Assembly (NCBI GenBank): GCA_023150835.1
Contig: JAKLKB010000105.1
Coordinates: forward strand, 1-24,848
DNA length: 24,848 nucleotides
Direction of reading: 5' to 3'
DNA from: Myxococcota bacterium
GTDB taxonomy: Bacteria > Myxococcota_C > UBA6777
Numbering within the stretch: position 1 is the first letter of the stretch; each line of letters starts with the position of its first letter. Positions 7,639-15,256 of the stretch are shown here, piece by piece. Both the position numbers and the translations under genes were made by a program. The notes beneath the pieces are model-generated. The model did no database searches. It saw only the letters and a program-made list of their open reading frames with translations, and was not told the DNA's origin.

Positions 7639-7728
7639 CGGAGAGAGAGGGATTCGAACCCTCGGTGGGGTTTTAAGCCCCACACCCGCTTAGCAGGCGA
7701 GCGCCTTCAGCCACTCGGCCATCTCTCC
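7639..7728 (-). tRNA. tRNA-Ser(GCU)
   Basis: Class-II tRNA on the minus strand with GGAGAGA acceptor strand, a long variable arm (GTGGGGC-TTAAAA-CCCCAC) and anticodon loop CTGCTAA. It reads AGC and AGU. Discriminator G, no encoded CCA. It is the first gene downstream of the strong promoter at 7818-7846. Confidence 0.94.
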
Positions 7729-8246
7729 TTGGTTGTGATGCACTCTACGGAGACATCGCAACGCGGTTCATTGTGCCAAGCATTTTTTTGTTCGACACTC
7801 CCGCGAAAGCTCGATAGGCTATACCCCAAGCCCTCCACCCTGTCAACTCTTTTTTTCCAACCTCCACACAACGCACCACGATCTCGCAACTTCTTTCTCC
7901 GCTCTTCGCCGTCCACCCGCCCGCTTCGCCATCCGCTCACCTGATTTGCGCCTCCAAAATGACGCGGTTTCGCTCTTTCCCTCTCTGCGTATTTCCCCGC
8001 TCTCCTCGTGCCTTTCACTCACGCAACACGGATCGGCGAGGTTGACTTTGGACGGCACTCTTGGGTACTCTGGGCGGGCTGTCGCGTCCGCTTCCTTGCT
8101 GCGCGGCTCCCAAACGCACGAAGGATGGATATTGGCCGAAGCAACGGCAGACGATCACCACAAGCCCGTTGGGTGGATCAATCCGATGCGGAGCATCATA
8201 AACCCAACACAACGAAAGAATCGCGATTGGATCTTGGAGGAAAAGT
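7729..8246. other. Divergent intergenic region, tRNA cluster / lipoprotein gene
   Basis: This 518-bp stretch separates leftward tRNA transcription from the rightward lipoprotein gene. It contains the tRNA promoter (7818-7846). On the plus strand a weaker candidate promoter, TTGACT (8042-8047) with TACTCT (8066-8071) and an 18-bp spacer, could serve the lipoprotein gene. I see no convincing gene; overlapping open frames lack ribosome-binding sites and recognisable motifs. Confidence 0.5.
7818..7846 (-). promoter_or_regulatory. Sigma-70-type promoter of the tRNA-tadA-SRP cluster
   Basis: Minus strand: consensus TTGACA (7841-7846), 17-bp spacer, TATAGC (7818-7823). Predicted start near 7810, about 80 nt before tRNA-Ser(GCU). 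It is the only clear promoter I find upstream of the nine-gene leftward block. Confidence 0.75.
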
Positions 8247-9119
8247 ATGTTGATTCGCACTTCATGGATGCGGCATTTGATGCAAACGAGCGCTGCTGGT
8301 TTTCTGTTTCTCTGTGTTACTGTCATGCCCGGCTGTCCAGCAAAATCCGACGGAAAATGCGCAGCCGATGCCGATTGCGCGAGCGACGCCACCAAAAAAG
8401 TATGCGACAAAAATGGTGAAAAGTGCGTGCAATGTTTGGAAAGTAAACACTGCGCCACAGGCGAAGTTTGCGATACAGCCGCCTTTACCTGTCGAAAAGG
8501 TTGCAACAACGCGGAGGATTGCAAAGCCTTGCCCGAATTCAAAGATCGCAAAAAAGTCGATTGCCGCGCCAGCGCGTGCGTCGCTTCTTGTGACTCCAAC
8601 GAAGACTGTAAGGCCGATGAAAAATGCGCGGACAGCAAGTGTATCGTCGGTCAGCGCGAAAACCTCCCCGGCAAATACGAAGGCTGCCCCGCTGGAAAAT
8701 GTCAGTTTGGCCTCGAATGTCTCACCTACAAGGGCGGCACCACCAACTACTGTTGGAAGCCTTGCGGCAAAGGTTGCGATGCAGACGAAATATGCGTCAA
8801 AGCCGCTGAATTTGCCGATGGATACGATGTTTGCATGAAAGCCATCCAAGAAGAAAGCGGTGGCTTTAACTACGACCAAGGCACTTCTTGCGGTGAGGGC
8901 TTGATCAAGCTGACTTCAGGAGCCAACAACTTCGGAACTTGCTGGAAAAACTGCACCGACAAATGCCTCGGTGGGCGCGTCTGCGCCAACCACCCCGGCA
9001 TCCAAGACAAAACGGTCAAACTCTGCTTCAAGCCCTGCCAAGCCGACACCGAATGCCCCAAAGGCACCCGCTGCCGCGAAAATACCGCACTCCAAGACAA
9101 ACCCTTCCATTGCTATTGA
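8247..9119 (+). CDS. Cys-rich putative lipoprotein
   Basis: A 290-residue protein starting at ATG 8247 behind GGAGGAAAA. A hydrophobic signal segment (residues about 14-29) ends in V-M-P-G-C, with Cys30 a plausible lipidation site; the -3 residue is Met, so the lipobox is not canonical. The mature part is very rich in Cys, spaced as repeated C-x(4-6)-C modules (CAADADC, CNNAEDC, CDSNEDC, CQADTEC) ending in P-F-H-C-Y. Such disulfide-rich modules are common in secreted proteins of myxobacteria. No enzyme motif is visible and I assign no function. It is not clearly linked to the carboxyltransferase genes downstream, from which it is separated by 148 bp. Confidence 0.75.
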   Translation: MLIRTSWMRHLMQTSAAGFLFLCVTVMPGCPAKSDGKCAADADCASDATKKVCDKNGEKCVQCLESKHCATGEVCDTAAFTCRKGCNNAEDCKALPEFKDRKKVDCRASACVASCDSNEDCKADEKCADSKCIVGQRENLPGKYEGCPAGKCQFGLECLTYKGGTTNYCWKPCGKGCDADEICVKAAEFADGYDVCMKAIQEESGGFNYDQGTSCGEGLIKLTSGANNFGTCWKNCTDKCLGGRVCANHPGIQDKTVKLCFKPCQADTECPKGTRCRENTALQDKPFHCY

Positions 9120-9267
9120 TCCCCCCTTCACTCTCCCTCACCTCTTGCTCTCTGTCCCCTTCTTCTGTGCTTTCCAAGAAGGATATTGCCAAGCACACAG
9201 CGATCGGCTATCTCAAGCAACCACAGAAGCAGGCACCCCACGAAAGAATCGCAGAGTTGAGGTTGGG

Positions 9268-10821
9268 ATGAACACGACAGCAGAGAAGATCGAGGCGCTA
9301 CGGGCGCTCAAGAAGAAACTCCTTGATGGACAAGACCCGACAAAGATCGCCAAGCGCCACGAATCGGGAAAATACACCGCTCGCGAACGGATCGAAAAGC
9401 TCCTCGACCCCGGGACATTCCGAGAAACCGATGCCCTTGCACGCCACCGCTGCTATGACTTTGGAATGGACAAACAACGTCCCGAAGGCGACGGTGTGAT
9501 CACTGGCTATGGCAAGGTTCATGGCCGTCTTGTGTACGTCTTCTCACAAGACTTTATGGTGTTTGGTGGCTCGCTTGGCGAAGTCTTTGCAGAAAAGATC
9601 TGCAAGATCATGGATATGGCGATCCAAAATGGCGCGCCCGTGATCGGGATCAATGACTCGGGAGGAGCGCGCATCCAAGAAGGTGTCGTGAGCCTCGGTG
9701 GATACGCCGAGATCTTCTATCGCAATGTGCTTTCTTCGGGCGTCGTTCCACAGATATCTGCGATCATGGGACCGTGCGCAGGAGGAGCCGTCTATTCTCC
9801 TGCATTGACCGACTTTATCATGATGGTGGACAAAGGCAGCCATATGTTTATCACAGGCCCCGAAGTGATCAAGTCCGTCACCCGCGAAGAAGTCACCTTC
9901 GAGGAGCTTGGGGGGGCGATCACCCACAACTCAAAAAGCGGTGTCGCCAATATGATGGCCGCAAACGAAGACGATGCGTTCGAGCAGATCCGTCACTTGC
10001 TCTCCTTCCTACCCGCCAACAACATGGAAGATCCGCCCTTTGCACCTTCGGACGATCCCGCCGATCGCATGGATGCCGAACTCAATACCCTGATCCCCGA
10101 TGATCCGAACCGCCCTTACGATATGCGCGACGTGGTTCGCCACATCGTCGATCACGGCGAGTTCTTCGAGATCCAGCCGATGTGGGGAGCCAACTTGATC
10201 ATCGGCTTTTCCCGTCTCGGTGGCCGCGTGATCGGGGTGGTCGGCAATCAACCCGCTTATCTCGCAGGATGTTTGGACGTCGACGCCTCGATCAAAGGGG
10301 CGCGCTTTGTGCGTTTTTGCGATGCCTTCAATATCCCCTTGCTGACCTTCGTCGACGTCCCCGGCTTTTTGCCCGGAACCTCCCAAGAATACGCTGGCAT
10401 CATCCGAAACGGAGCCAAGCTTCTCTACGCTTATTGCGAAGCCACCGTCCCCAAGCTCACCGTGATCACCCGCAAAGCCTACGGTGGAGCCTACGACGTG
10501 ATGTGCAGCAAACACATCCGCTCGGACTTTAACGTCGCGTGGCCCACCGCAGAGATCGCTGTCATGGGCGCAGAAGGTGCCGTCAATATCATCTTCCGCC
10601 GCGAACTCAGCCAACACCCCGATCCCACCAAACGCCGACTCGAACTCGTCGAAACCTACCGCGACAAATTCGCTTCGCCCTACATCGCCGCTGAGCGCGG
10701 ATACATCGACGATGTGATCGAACCCCAAGAAACACGGCCGCGCTTGATCGAAGCCCTCGAAGCCTGCGCCAACAAACGCGAACGTCATCCAAGTCGCAAA
10801 CACTGCAATATGCCTCTCTAA
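9268..10821 (+). CDS. Acyl-CoA carboxyltransferase, transcarboxylase 12S / PccB-like
   Basis: A 517-residue product from ATG 9268, where the family N-terminus ([18 protein letters not shown]) begins; the open frame extends upstream but that part is unlike the family. The N-terminal crotonase-like half has [18 protein letters not shown] and [19 protein letters not shown]. The C-terminal half has [13 protein letters not shown] and [13 protein letters not shown], the paired oxyanion-hole regions of biotin-dependent carboxyltransferases. Candidates are the 12S subunit of methylmalonyl-CoA carboxytransferase, propionyl-CoA carboxylase beta, or methylmalonyl-CoA decarboxylase alpha. The 5S-like and biotinyl partners next to it favour the first. 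It transfers CO2 between (methyl)malonyl-CoA and biotin. The 5S-like gene follows after 46 bp. Confidence 0.93.
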   Translation: MNTTAEKIEALRALKKKLLDGQDPTKIAKRHESGKYTARERIEKLLDPGTFRETDALARHRCYDFGMDKQRPEGDGVITGYGKVHGRLVYVFSQDFMVFGGSLGEVFAEKICKIMDMAIQNGAPVIGINDSGGARIQEGVVSLGGYAEIFYRNVLSSGVVPQISAIMGPCAGGAVYSPALTDFIMMVDKGSHMFITGPEVIKSVTREEVTFEELGGAITHNSKSGVANMMAANEDDAFEQIRHLLSFLPANNMEDPPFAPSDDPADRMDAELNTLIPDDPNRPYDMRDVVRHIVDHGEFFEIQPMWGANLIIGFSRLGGRVIGVVGNQPAYLAGCLDVDASIKGARFVRFCDAFNIPLLTFVDVPGFLPGTSQEYAGIIRNGAKLLYAYCEATVPKLTVITRKAYGGAYDVMCSKHIRSDFNVAWPTAEIAVMGAEGAVNIIFRRELSQHPDPTKRRLELVETYRDKFASPYIAAERGYIDDVIEPQETRPRLIEALEACANKRERHPSRKHCNMPL

Positions 10822-10867
10822 TCGCCTTCACAACCCAAGAGAGACCCCGATACACCGAGGAATCTGT

Positions 10868-12400
10868 ATGCCTCAACAACACCAGCCCCCCCAAAAGACT
10901 CGCCGCCTTCATGTCACCGAAACCGTGTTGCGCGATGCCCATCAATCCTTGCTCGCCACGCGGATGCGCACCGAAGATATGCTCCCCATCCTCGAAAAGC
11001 TCGACCGTGTGGGCTATTGGTCCGTCGAGATGTGGGGTGGGGCAACCTTTGATTCTTGTATGCGCTTTTTGCGCGAAGATCCGTGGGAACGCTTGCGCTT
11101 GATCCGCCACGCCATGCCCAACACCCGCCTCCAAATGCTGATGCGCGGCCAAAATATCGTCGGCTACAAACATTATCCAGACGACCTTGTGCGCGCTTTT
11201 GTCCAACGCACCGCACATTACGGCATGGATGTGTTTCGGATCTTCGATGCCCTCAACGATATCCGCAATATGAAAGTCGCCATCGAATCCGTCCTAGAGA
11301 CAGGAAAGATCGCCGAAGGCGCGATCTCTTACACAGTATCGCCCTTCCATACCGTCGAACGCTACGTCGACTTCGCCAAAGAACTCGCCGCCCTTGGATG
11401 CCAGCAGATCTGCATCAAAGACATGGCCGGCTTGCTCGATCCACAAACCGCCGCCAAGCTGGTGCGCGCCATCAAAGAAGCCCTCCCTCTGCCTGTCCAC
11501 GTCCATTCTCACGCAACCAGCGGCATGTCCGAAGTCTCTTATCTCAAAGCTGTCGAAGCGGGCGCAGATATCATCGACACCGCGATCTCTGCTCTTGCAG
11601 GGGGGACCTCTCAACCTCCCACAGAGTCGATCGTTGCCACCTTCCAAGGAAGCCCCTTCGAGACTGGACTCGATCTCAGCCTACTTTCCGAGATCGCCGA
11701 ATACTTCCGCGCCGTCCGCGAAAAATACGCCCACTTTGAAAGCAAGTTCACCGGCATCGATCCCCGTGTCTTGCGCTTCCAGATCCCGGGCGGCATGATC
11801 TCCAACCTCGCCAACCAACTCCGCGAACAAGGCGCGCTCGACCGCATCGAAGAAGTTCTCGAAGAAGTCCCCCGCGTCCGCGCCGAGATGGGCTACCCTC
11901 CCCTCGTCACACCCACCAGCCAGATCGTCGGGACACAAGCCGTCCTCAACGTCCTCAGCGGCGAACGCTACCAAAACTTTAGCCTCGAAGCCCGCAACCT
12001 CCTGCTCGGAAAATATGGCCGTTGCCCCGCACAAACCGACGATACCCTGCGCCAACGCGCCGAAGAACTCAACAAACAGCCCCCCATCACCACCCGCCCC
12101 GCTGACCTGCTCGAACCCCTGCTCGAAATCAGCCGCCAAGCCGTCAAAGACAAAGGCGGCGATCTCGAAGATGACGCGATCTCTTACGCTCTTTTCCCTC
12201 CGATCGCGCTACAGTATTTCGACGAACGCGATCGCGGCGGACCCGCCCCCGAAGTCCTTGCTGCCGCCCTTTCCGCTGTGATCTTTCACCTCCGCCAAGA
12301 TATCGTCGAACAAGAGGCCCATCCCAACGGTCGTTCCTCGATCAATCCGTGGAAATGGGCCGGACGCATCGAAAGCCTACGTGGCCGTCTTTTCCCCTAA
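10868..12400 (+). CDS. Transcarboxylase 5S-like / pyruvate-oxaloacetate carboxyltransferase subunit
   Basis: A 510-residue protein. The HMGL-like TIM barrel starts TETVLRDAHQS with metal ligand Asp23. KDMAGLL places Lys184 at the position of the carbamylated lysine of the Propionibacterium 5S subunit, and HVHSH supplies metal ligands His213 and His215. The C-terminal conserved carboxylase domain shows QIPGGM, PRVRAEMGYPPLVTPTSQIVG and KPITxRPADLL-like sequence. There is no biotinyl domain in this chain, unlike many OadA proteins; the carrier is encoded separately downstream. It would transfer CO2 between carboxybiotin and pyruvate/oxaloacetate. Pyruvate carboxylase subunit B is the main alternative, but no biotin carboxylase gene is present here. 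Confidence 0.93.
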   Translation: MPQQHQPPQKTRRLHVTETVLRDAHQSLLATRMRTEDMLPILEKLDRVGYWSVEMWGGATFDSCMRFLREDPWERLRLIRHAMPNTRLQMLMRGQNIVGYKHYPDDLVRAFVQRTAHYGMDVFRIFDALNDIRNMKVAIESVLETGKIAEGAISYTVSPFHTVERYVDFAKELAALGCQQICIKDMAGLLDPQTAAKLVRAIKEALPLPVHVHSHATSGMSEVSYLKAVEAGADIIDTAISALAGGTSQPPTESIVATFQGSPFETGLDLSLLSEIAEYFRAVREKYAHFESKFTGIDPRVLRFQIPGGMISNLANQLREQGALDRIEEVLEEVPRVRAEMGYPPLVTPTSQIVGTQAVLNVLSGERYQNFSLEARNLLLGKYGRCPAQTDDTLRQRAEELNKQPPITTRPADLLEPLLEISRQAVKDKGGDLEDDAISYALFPPIALQYFDERDRGGPAPEVLAAALSAVIFHLRQDIVEQEAHPNGRSSINPWKWAGRIESLRGRLFP

Positions 12401-12658
12401 TCCACTATACTTTGCGGGATTCGTTTTTTGTGAGGTGTCACCCCACACCCCACAAGGGAGCTTTTCCCCCTTGACCCCGTATCGGCGGAACGGATCGACG
12501 TTTTTCAAACAGACAACGGCACCGCTTGTCCTGACACAAACACGAAGGGTTTCTGCCCGCCGCATCCGTTCTATCCCATCGGATATCCCGAGATCACGGT
12601 ATCTTTCGTTTGTCATGTCTCAACGTATCCTGTCCCCCCAACCCAAAAGGCTGCTCTC
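12401..12658. other. Intergenic spacer inside the carboxyltransferase cluster
   Basis: 258 bp with no gene. It contains a short hairpin, CAAGGG (12453-12458) with CCCTTG (12468-12473), inside sequence rich in CCCCAC. No T-run follows, so termination is unproven. The gap is unusual if the biotinyl gene is co-transcribed with the two genes before it. Confidence 0.4.
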
Positions 12659-13210
12659 ATGTCTATGCGCGGTAAGATCCAACTCGATCAACTCGGCTTT
12701 GATGTCGAAGCCTCCCAACACGGCGAGCAGATCCGCGTCGCCCTCGGCAACCAAGAATTCCTCGCACACCTCCAAGAAACCCCCCAAGGTTTCAAGGTCC
12801 GCGTCGGCGAAGTCTTGTTGTCTCTCGATACTCCCAAAGAACAAAAAGATGCGATGCGCCTCTCTCGCAGCACCAATGTCTCGATCGACGGCAAGATCCA
12901 CCAAGTTCGTTTTGCTCCCATACGCACACAACGAAAGATCCAAAAAAGCGCAAGTACCGGTAGCAGCGAAGGCAGCGTCACCGCCTTTATGCCGGGAACC
13001 ATCGTCCGCGTCATGGTCACCGTCGGACAACACGTCCAAACAGGCGATGTCCTCTTGATCCTTGAAGCCATGAAGATGGAAAACGAAGTCAAAGCCCCCC
13101 AAGACGGTCTGATCAAAACGCTTCACGTCGCCGCAGGCTCCAACGTCAACAAAGGCCAGACTCTCGTCGAGATCGAGCCGCCCTCCCCTGCCGAGACCGC
13201 CGAAGTCTGA
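12659..13210 (+). CDS. Biotinyl carrier subunit (transcarboxylase 1.3S-like)
   Basis: A 183-residue protein. The C-terminal lipoyl/biotinyl domain (about 108-175) has the EAMKMEN biotinylation motif with Lys139 as the biotin site, after GTIVRVMVTVGQHVQTGD. The N-terminal ~95 residues form a beta-rich domain seen ahead of the biotinyl domain in longer BCCP-like proteins, making this longer than the ~123-residue Propionibacterium 1.3S subunit. ATG at 12659 or 12665 are both possible; neither has a strong ribosome-binding site. It would shuttle CO2 between the 12S-like and 5S-like subunits. It is followed after 12 bp by the split aminotransferase gene. Confidence 0.92.
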   Translation: MSMRGKIQLDQLGFDVEASQHGEQIRVALGNQEFLAHLQETPQGFKVRVGEVLLSLDTPKEQKDAMRLSRSTNVSIDGKIHQVRFAPIRTQRKIQKSASTGSSEGSVTAFMPGTIVRVMVTVGQHVQTGDVLLILEAMKMENEVKAPQDGLIKTLHVAAGSNVNKGQTLVEIEPPSPAETAEV

Positions 13211-13222
13211 AAGCACCCAACG

Positions 13223-13502
13223 ATGCAACGCCCTGCCCCATCGCCTCAAAAAGCCCACTGGCTGCTTGAGCCTGAAACGATCTTTCTCAACCACGGCTCT
13301 TTCGGCGCTTGCCCGCGACTTGTTCTCGAAGCCCAACACGCCTTGCGCCAACAACTCGAAGCCCAACCCGTACGCTTCTTTGTACGCGCCTATGAAACGC
13401 TGCTCGACCAAGCCCGACTCGCCCTTGCCGATTTCTTACACGCCGATCCCGAAGGCATCGCCTTTGTCCCCAACGCCACCCACGGCGTCAACACCGTCTT
13501 AC
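13223..13502 (+). pseudogene. Class-V aminotransferase, 5' fragment (interrupted by IS)
   Basis: This encodes the first 93 codons of an isopenicillin-N-epimerase-like class-V aminotransferase: FLNHGSFGACPRLV near residue 22 and a later FVPNATHGVNTVL. The frame runs ten codons into the inserted element and stops at 13534. Joining 13502 to 15257 restores NTVLRAIPFRSGDQ, the family sequence, in frame. The rebuilt protein is 396 residues, a normal length for the family. The fragment lacks the PLP lysine and cannot be active alone. It lies 12 bp downstream of the biotinyl carrier gene. Confidence 0.92.
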
Positions 13503-13519
13503 ATGAAGAGCCCGTAAAG

Positions 13520-13541
13520 CCCAATGCCTTTTAGGCTTGGG
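13520..13541 (+). repeat. Left-end subterminal hairpin of the IS
   Basis: CCCAA-(t)-GCC, loop TTTTA, GGC-TTGGG: an 8-bp stem with one bulged T, starting 17 nt inside the left end. A GTAA (13514-13517) just 5' of the foot is complementary to target TTAC, like the guide tetranucleotide that recognises cleavage sites in IS608-type elements. Confidence 0.75.
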
Positions 13542-13670
13542 ATATAAGGGCTTTTAAGCACTTGCGGCTTCAGCCGCTAATTTTTTGAAGTTTGGGTTGA
13601 CAAATTGGGGGAGTCGCTTGTACGCTAGAAATAATCCATCTTATCGAACAAGAGAGGTAGAATGGAATGA

Positions 13671-13858
13671 GTCCATCCAACCAAAAAGTATCACTCGACG
13701 CACAGTCTCGTTTATCGTTGCCAGTATCATGTCATTTTTTGTCCAAAATATCGGCGTCCTGTGTTGACATGTGGCATTGCCGAACGTCTGTTTCGACCGT
13801 TGGCAGCGTCACTTTGGACGTGGTGAAACAATACATTGAGCAACAAAAGGGGCGATAA
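13671..13858 (+). pseudogene. tnpA: Internally deleted tnpA (Y1 HUH transposase) relic
   Basis: Both ends of an IS200-type TnpA survive in different frames. From 13671 to about 13790 one frame reads HSLVYRCQYHVIFCPKYRRP and continues VLTCGIAERL, the conserved TnpA N-terminus. From about 13787 to the stop at 13856-13858 another frame reads SVSTVGSVTLDVVKQYIEQQ, the TnpA C-terminus. Only about 65 codons remain of about 130-150. The missing middle would carry the HUH motif and probably the catalytic Tyr. No good in-frame start remains (TGA precedes the N-terminal frame at 13668-13670). The relic ends 6 bp before tnpB. The simplest cause is one internal deletion with frame change near 13790. Confidence 0.78.
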
Positions 13859-13864
13859 GTCGAG

Positions 13865-15223
13865 ATGGTTCAAGTGAGCGAACAAAAGAAAGCCGCCATC
13901 AAAGACGCCTTGCGTCTGACCAAACTCCGGCGACAGACCCAAATCTGTAAGGTCTACGAACTCAAGCTCGACAAGTCCCGTTTCTCGAAAACCACTCTCC
14001 AACAACTCCAACGCCTGTTTGTTGAAGCCAAATGGTTTCGCAACGCCATCCTTGCTTCCGAAAACCTCTGGATGTTCGATACCAAAACCAAACAAGTTCA
14101 GGTCAAAGTCGACCAAGAATTCCAAACCCGACCTCTGACAGTGCTTGGCTCTCAACTCAAACAATCCATTCACGACCAAATCAAAAGTGAACTCTGTGGC
14201 TTATCCACCAAAAAGAAACAAGGTCACAAAGTCGGGGCTTTGAAGTTCAAGTCTTGGGTGGGCAGTGTGAACCTCAAACAACATGGCACCACCTACACCC
14301 TGTCCTCCAATGGTCGCCTGCGCATCCAAAACATCAAACAACGCCTTCGCACCCGTGGCATCGACCAGATTCCCCAAGGGGCTGAGTTTGCCAATGCCAA
14401 ATTGCTCTCCAGACATGGGGATTTTTATCTGCATGTCACCTGCTATCTGACAGCCCAACAACTCCAAGCCCACCATCACAAGAAACCCAAGAAGAATCCC
14501 AAACCCGCACTGCAACAAGTCGAAATTCTGGGACTCGACGTGGGAATCGCCCACCAACTGACCACAAGCAACGGCATCCAGGTGCAATATCGGGTGCCCA
14601 TCAGCCCCCAAATCCGAAAAGCCCACCAGAAGGTCAGCCGTACCCAAAAGCACTCCAACCATCGGAGGAAAGCCAGACAGAGACTGCAAAAAGCCTACGC
14701 GAAGACCACGAACATCAAGCAGAACCTCGTGAATCAGTTGGTGGCCTGCTTGTGCCTGTTTGTGAAAATCATTTGTGTGCAAGACGATTTTGTCAAAGGA
14801 TGGCAACGAATTTGGGGCAAACGGTTGTTTGAAACCACAATCGGCGGATTGATGGGCAAGTTGAAGAAGTTGCCAAACGCCGTGGTGGTCGAGCGTTGGT
14901 TTGCGTCGACGCAAACTTGTCACAGGTGTGCTCAGAAAACGCCGCACTCACTCAAAGAGAGAGTGTTTGTGTGCGGATGTTGCGGGCATACAGAGGACAG
15001 GGACGTGCATTCGGCCAAAAACATAGAAGAGAAGGGATGGAAAAAGAGGATAGGTGGGGAGCCTACCGAATCCTCGCAGGAGCCTCGCGGGAGGGCCTGT
15101 GAACCGACGCCTGTGGACATCAAGACCACTGCTCTGATGGTGGAATTCCTCAACCGGATTCCGCACATCCGAGCAAGTCTCGTGGCTGAAACAGGAAGCC
15201 TATTGGACAAGGACGTCCCTTAG
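13865..15223 (+). CDS. tnpB: TnpB, IS605 OrfB-family RNA-guided nuclease (variant RuvC site)
   Basis: A 452-residue TnpB. RuvC-I is GLDVGIAHQL with Asp225. The RuvC-II segment reads CVQDDFVKGW where the common form is V-E-D-L-N-x-K-G, so Gln306 aligns with the catalytic Glu, although Asp307 and Asp308 are adjacent. RuvC-III is EDRDVHSAKNI with Asp380 as likely ligand. The zinc finger is CHRC (near 358) paired with CGCC. A charged tail of about 65 residues follows and overlaps the region that normally encodes the omega RNA scaffold. Active TnpB uses that RNA to cut the empty donor site and so retain the element. Whether this protein cuts DNA is uncertain. Base composition differs from neighbours: no GATC and a Gln/Lys-rich product. 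Confidence 0.93.
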   Translation: MVQVSEQKKAAIKDALRLTKLRRQTQICKVYELKLDKSRFSKTTLQQLQRLFVEAKWFRNAILASENLWMFDTKTKQVQVKVDQEFQTRPLTVLGSQLKQSIHDQIKSELCGLSTKKKQGHKVGALKFKSWVGSVNLKQHGTTYTLSSNGRLRIQNIKQRLRTRGIDQIPQGAEFANAKLLSRHGDFYLHVTCYLTAQQLQAHHHKKPKKNPKPALQQVEILGLDVGIAHQLTTSNGIQVQYRVPISPQIRKAHQKVSRTQKHSNHRRKARQRLQKAYAKTTNIKQNLVNQLVACLCLFVKIICVQDDFVKGWQRIWGKRLFETTIGGLMGKLKKLPNAVVVERWFASTQTCHRCAQKTPHSLKERVFVCGCCGHTEDRDVHSAKNIEEKGWKKRIGGEPTESSQEPRGRACEPTPVDIKTTALMVEFLNRIPHIRASLVAETGSLLDKDVP

Positions 15224-15256
15224 GAAGCCCAAGCCTTATAGGCTTGGGTAGCTCAC
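15100..15256 (+). ncRNA. Predicted omega RNA scaffold (3' end of tnpB to right end)
   Basis: In TnpB elements the guide RNA scaffold is derived from the 3' part of tnpB and the right end, and its guide is the flank just outside. By analogy the scaffold would end at 15256 and the guide would begin GTGCGATCCCCTTCCG at 15257, which is aminotransferase sequence. The 5' limit is a guess. The right-end hairpin at 15228-15248 would fall in the RNA. Confidence 0.4.
15228..15248 (+). repeat. Right-end subterminal hairpin of the IS
   Basis: CCCAAGCC, loop TTATA, GGCTTGGG: a perfect 8-bp stem ending 8 nt before the right cleavage site. The stem is the same as at the left end apart from the bulge, and the loop differs by one transposition of bases, so both would be bound by one TnpA. 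Confidence 0.85.

Larger units (their letters stand above)
13503..15256 (+). mobile_element. IS200/IS605-family element (tnpB with relic tnpA)
   Basis: A 1,754-bp element. The left boundary follows target TTAC (13499-13502) and the right end is TCAC (15253-15256). There are no terminal inverted repeats and no target duplication, as expected of single-strand HUH transposition. Boundaries were set by restoration of the aminotransferase frame. Subterminal hairpins of matching sequence lie near both ends. It carries an internally deleted tnpA, then tnpB. The element contains no GATC, unlike the surrounding DNA. With tnpA broken it should move only if a TnpA is supplied in trans. Confidence 0.92.

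Noticed and set aside
8008-8253. 81-codon open frame before the lipoprotein gene
   Set aside because: No ribosome-binding site or recognisable domain; it overlaps the start of the real gene in another frame.
10009-10803. 264-codon open frame antisense to the carboxyltransferase gene
   Set aside because: It is a shadow of a strongly conserved gene and has no recognisable motif or ribosome-binding site.
12620-13411. 263-codon open frame antisense to the biotinyl carrier gene
   Set aside because: It spans two real genes and the product matches no family I know; coding bias explains it.
13585-13767. 60-codon open frame in the left part of the IS
   Set aside because: It overlaps the tnpA relic in the wrong frame; the conserved TnpA residues are read in the neighbouring frames.
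14201-14947. 248-codon open frame antisense to tnpB
   Set aside because: Mirror of the tnpB frame, with no motif of its own.
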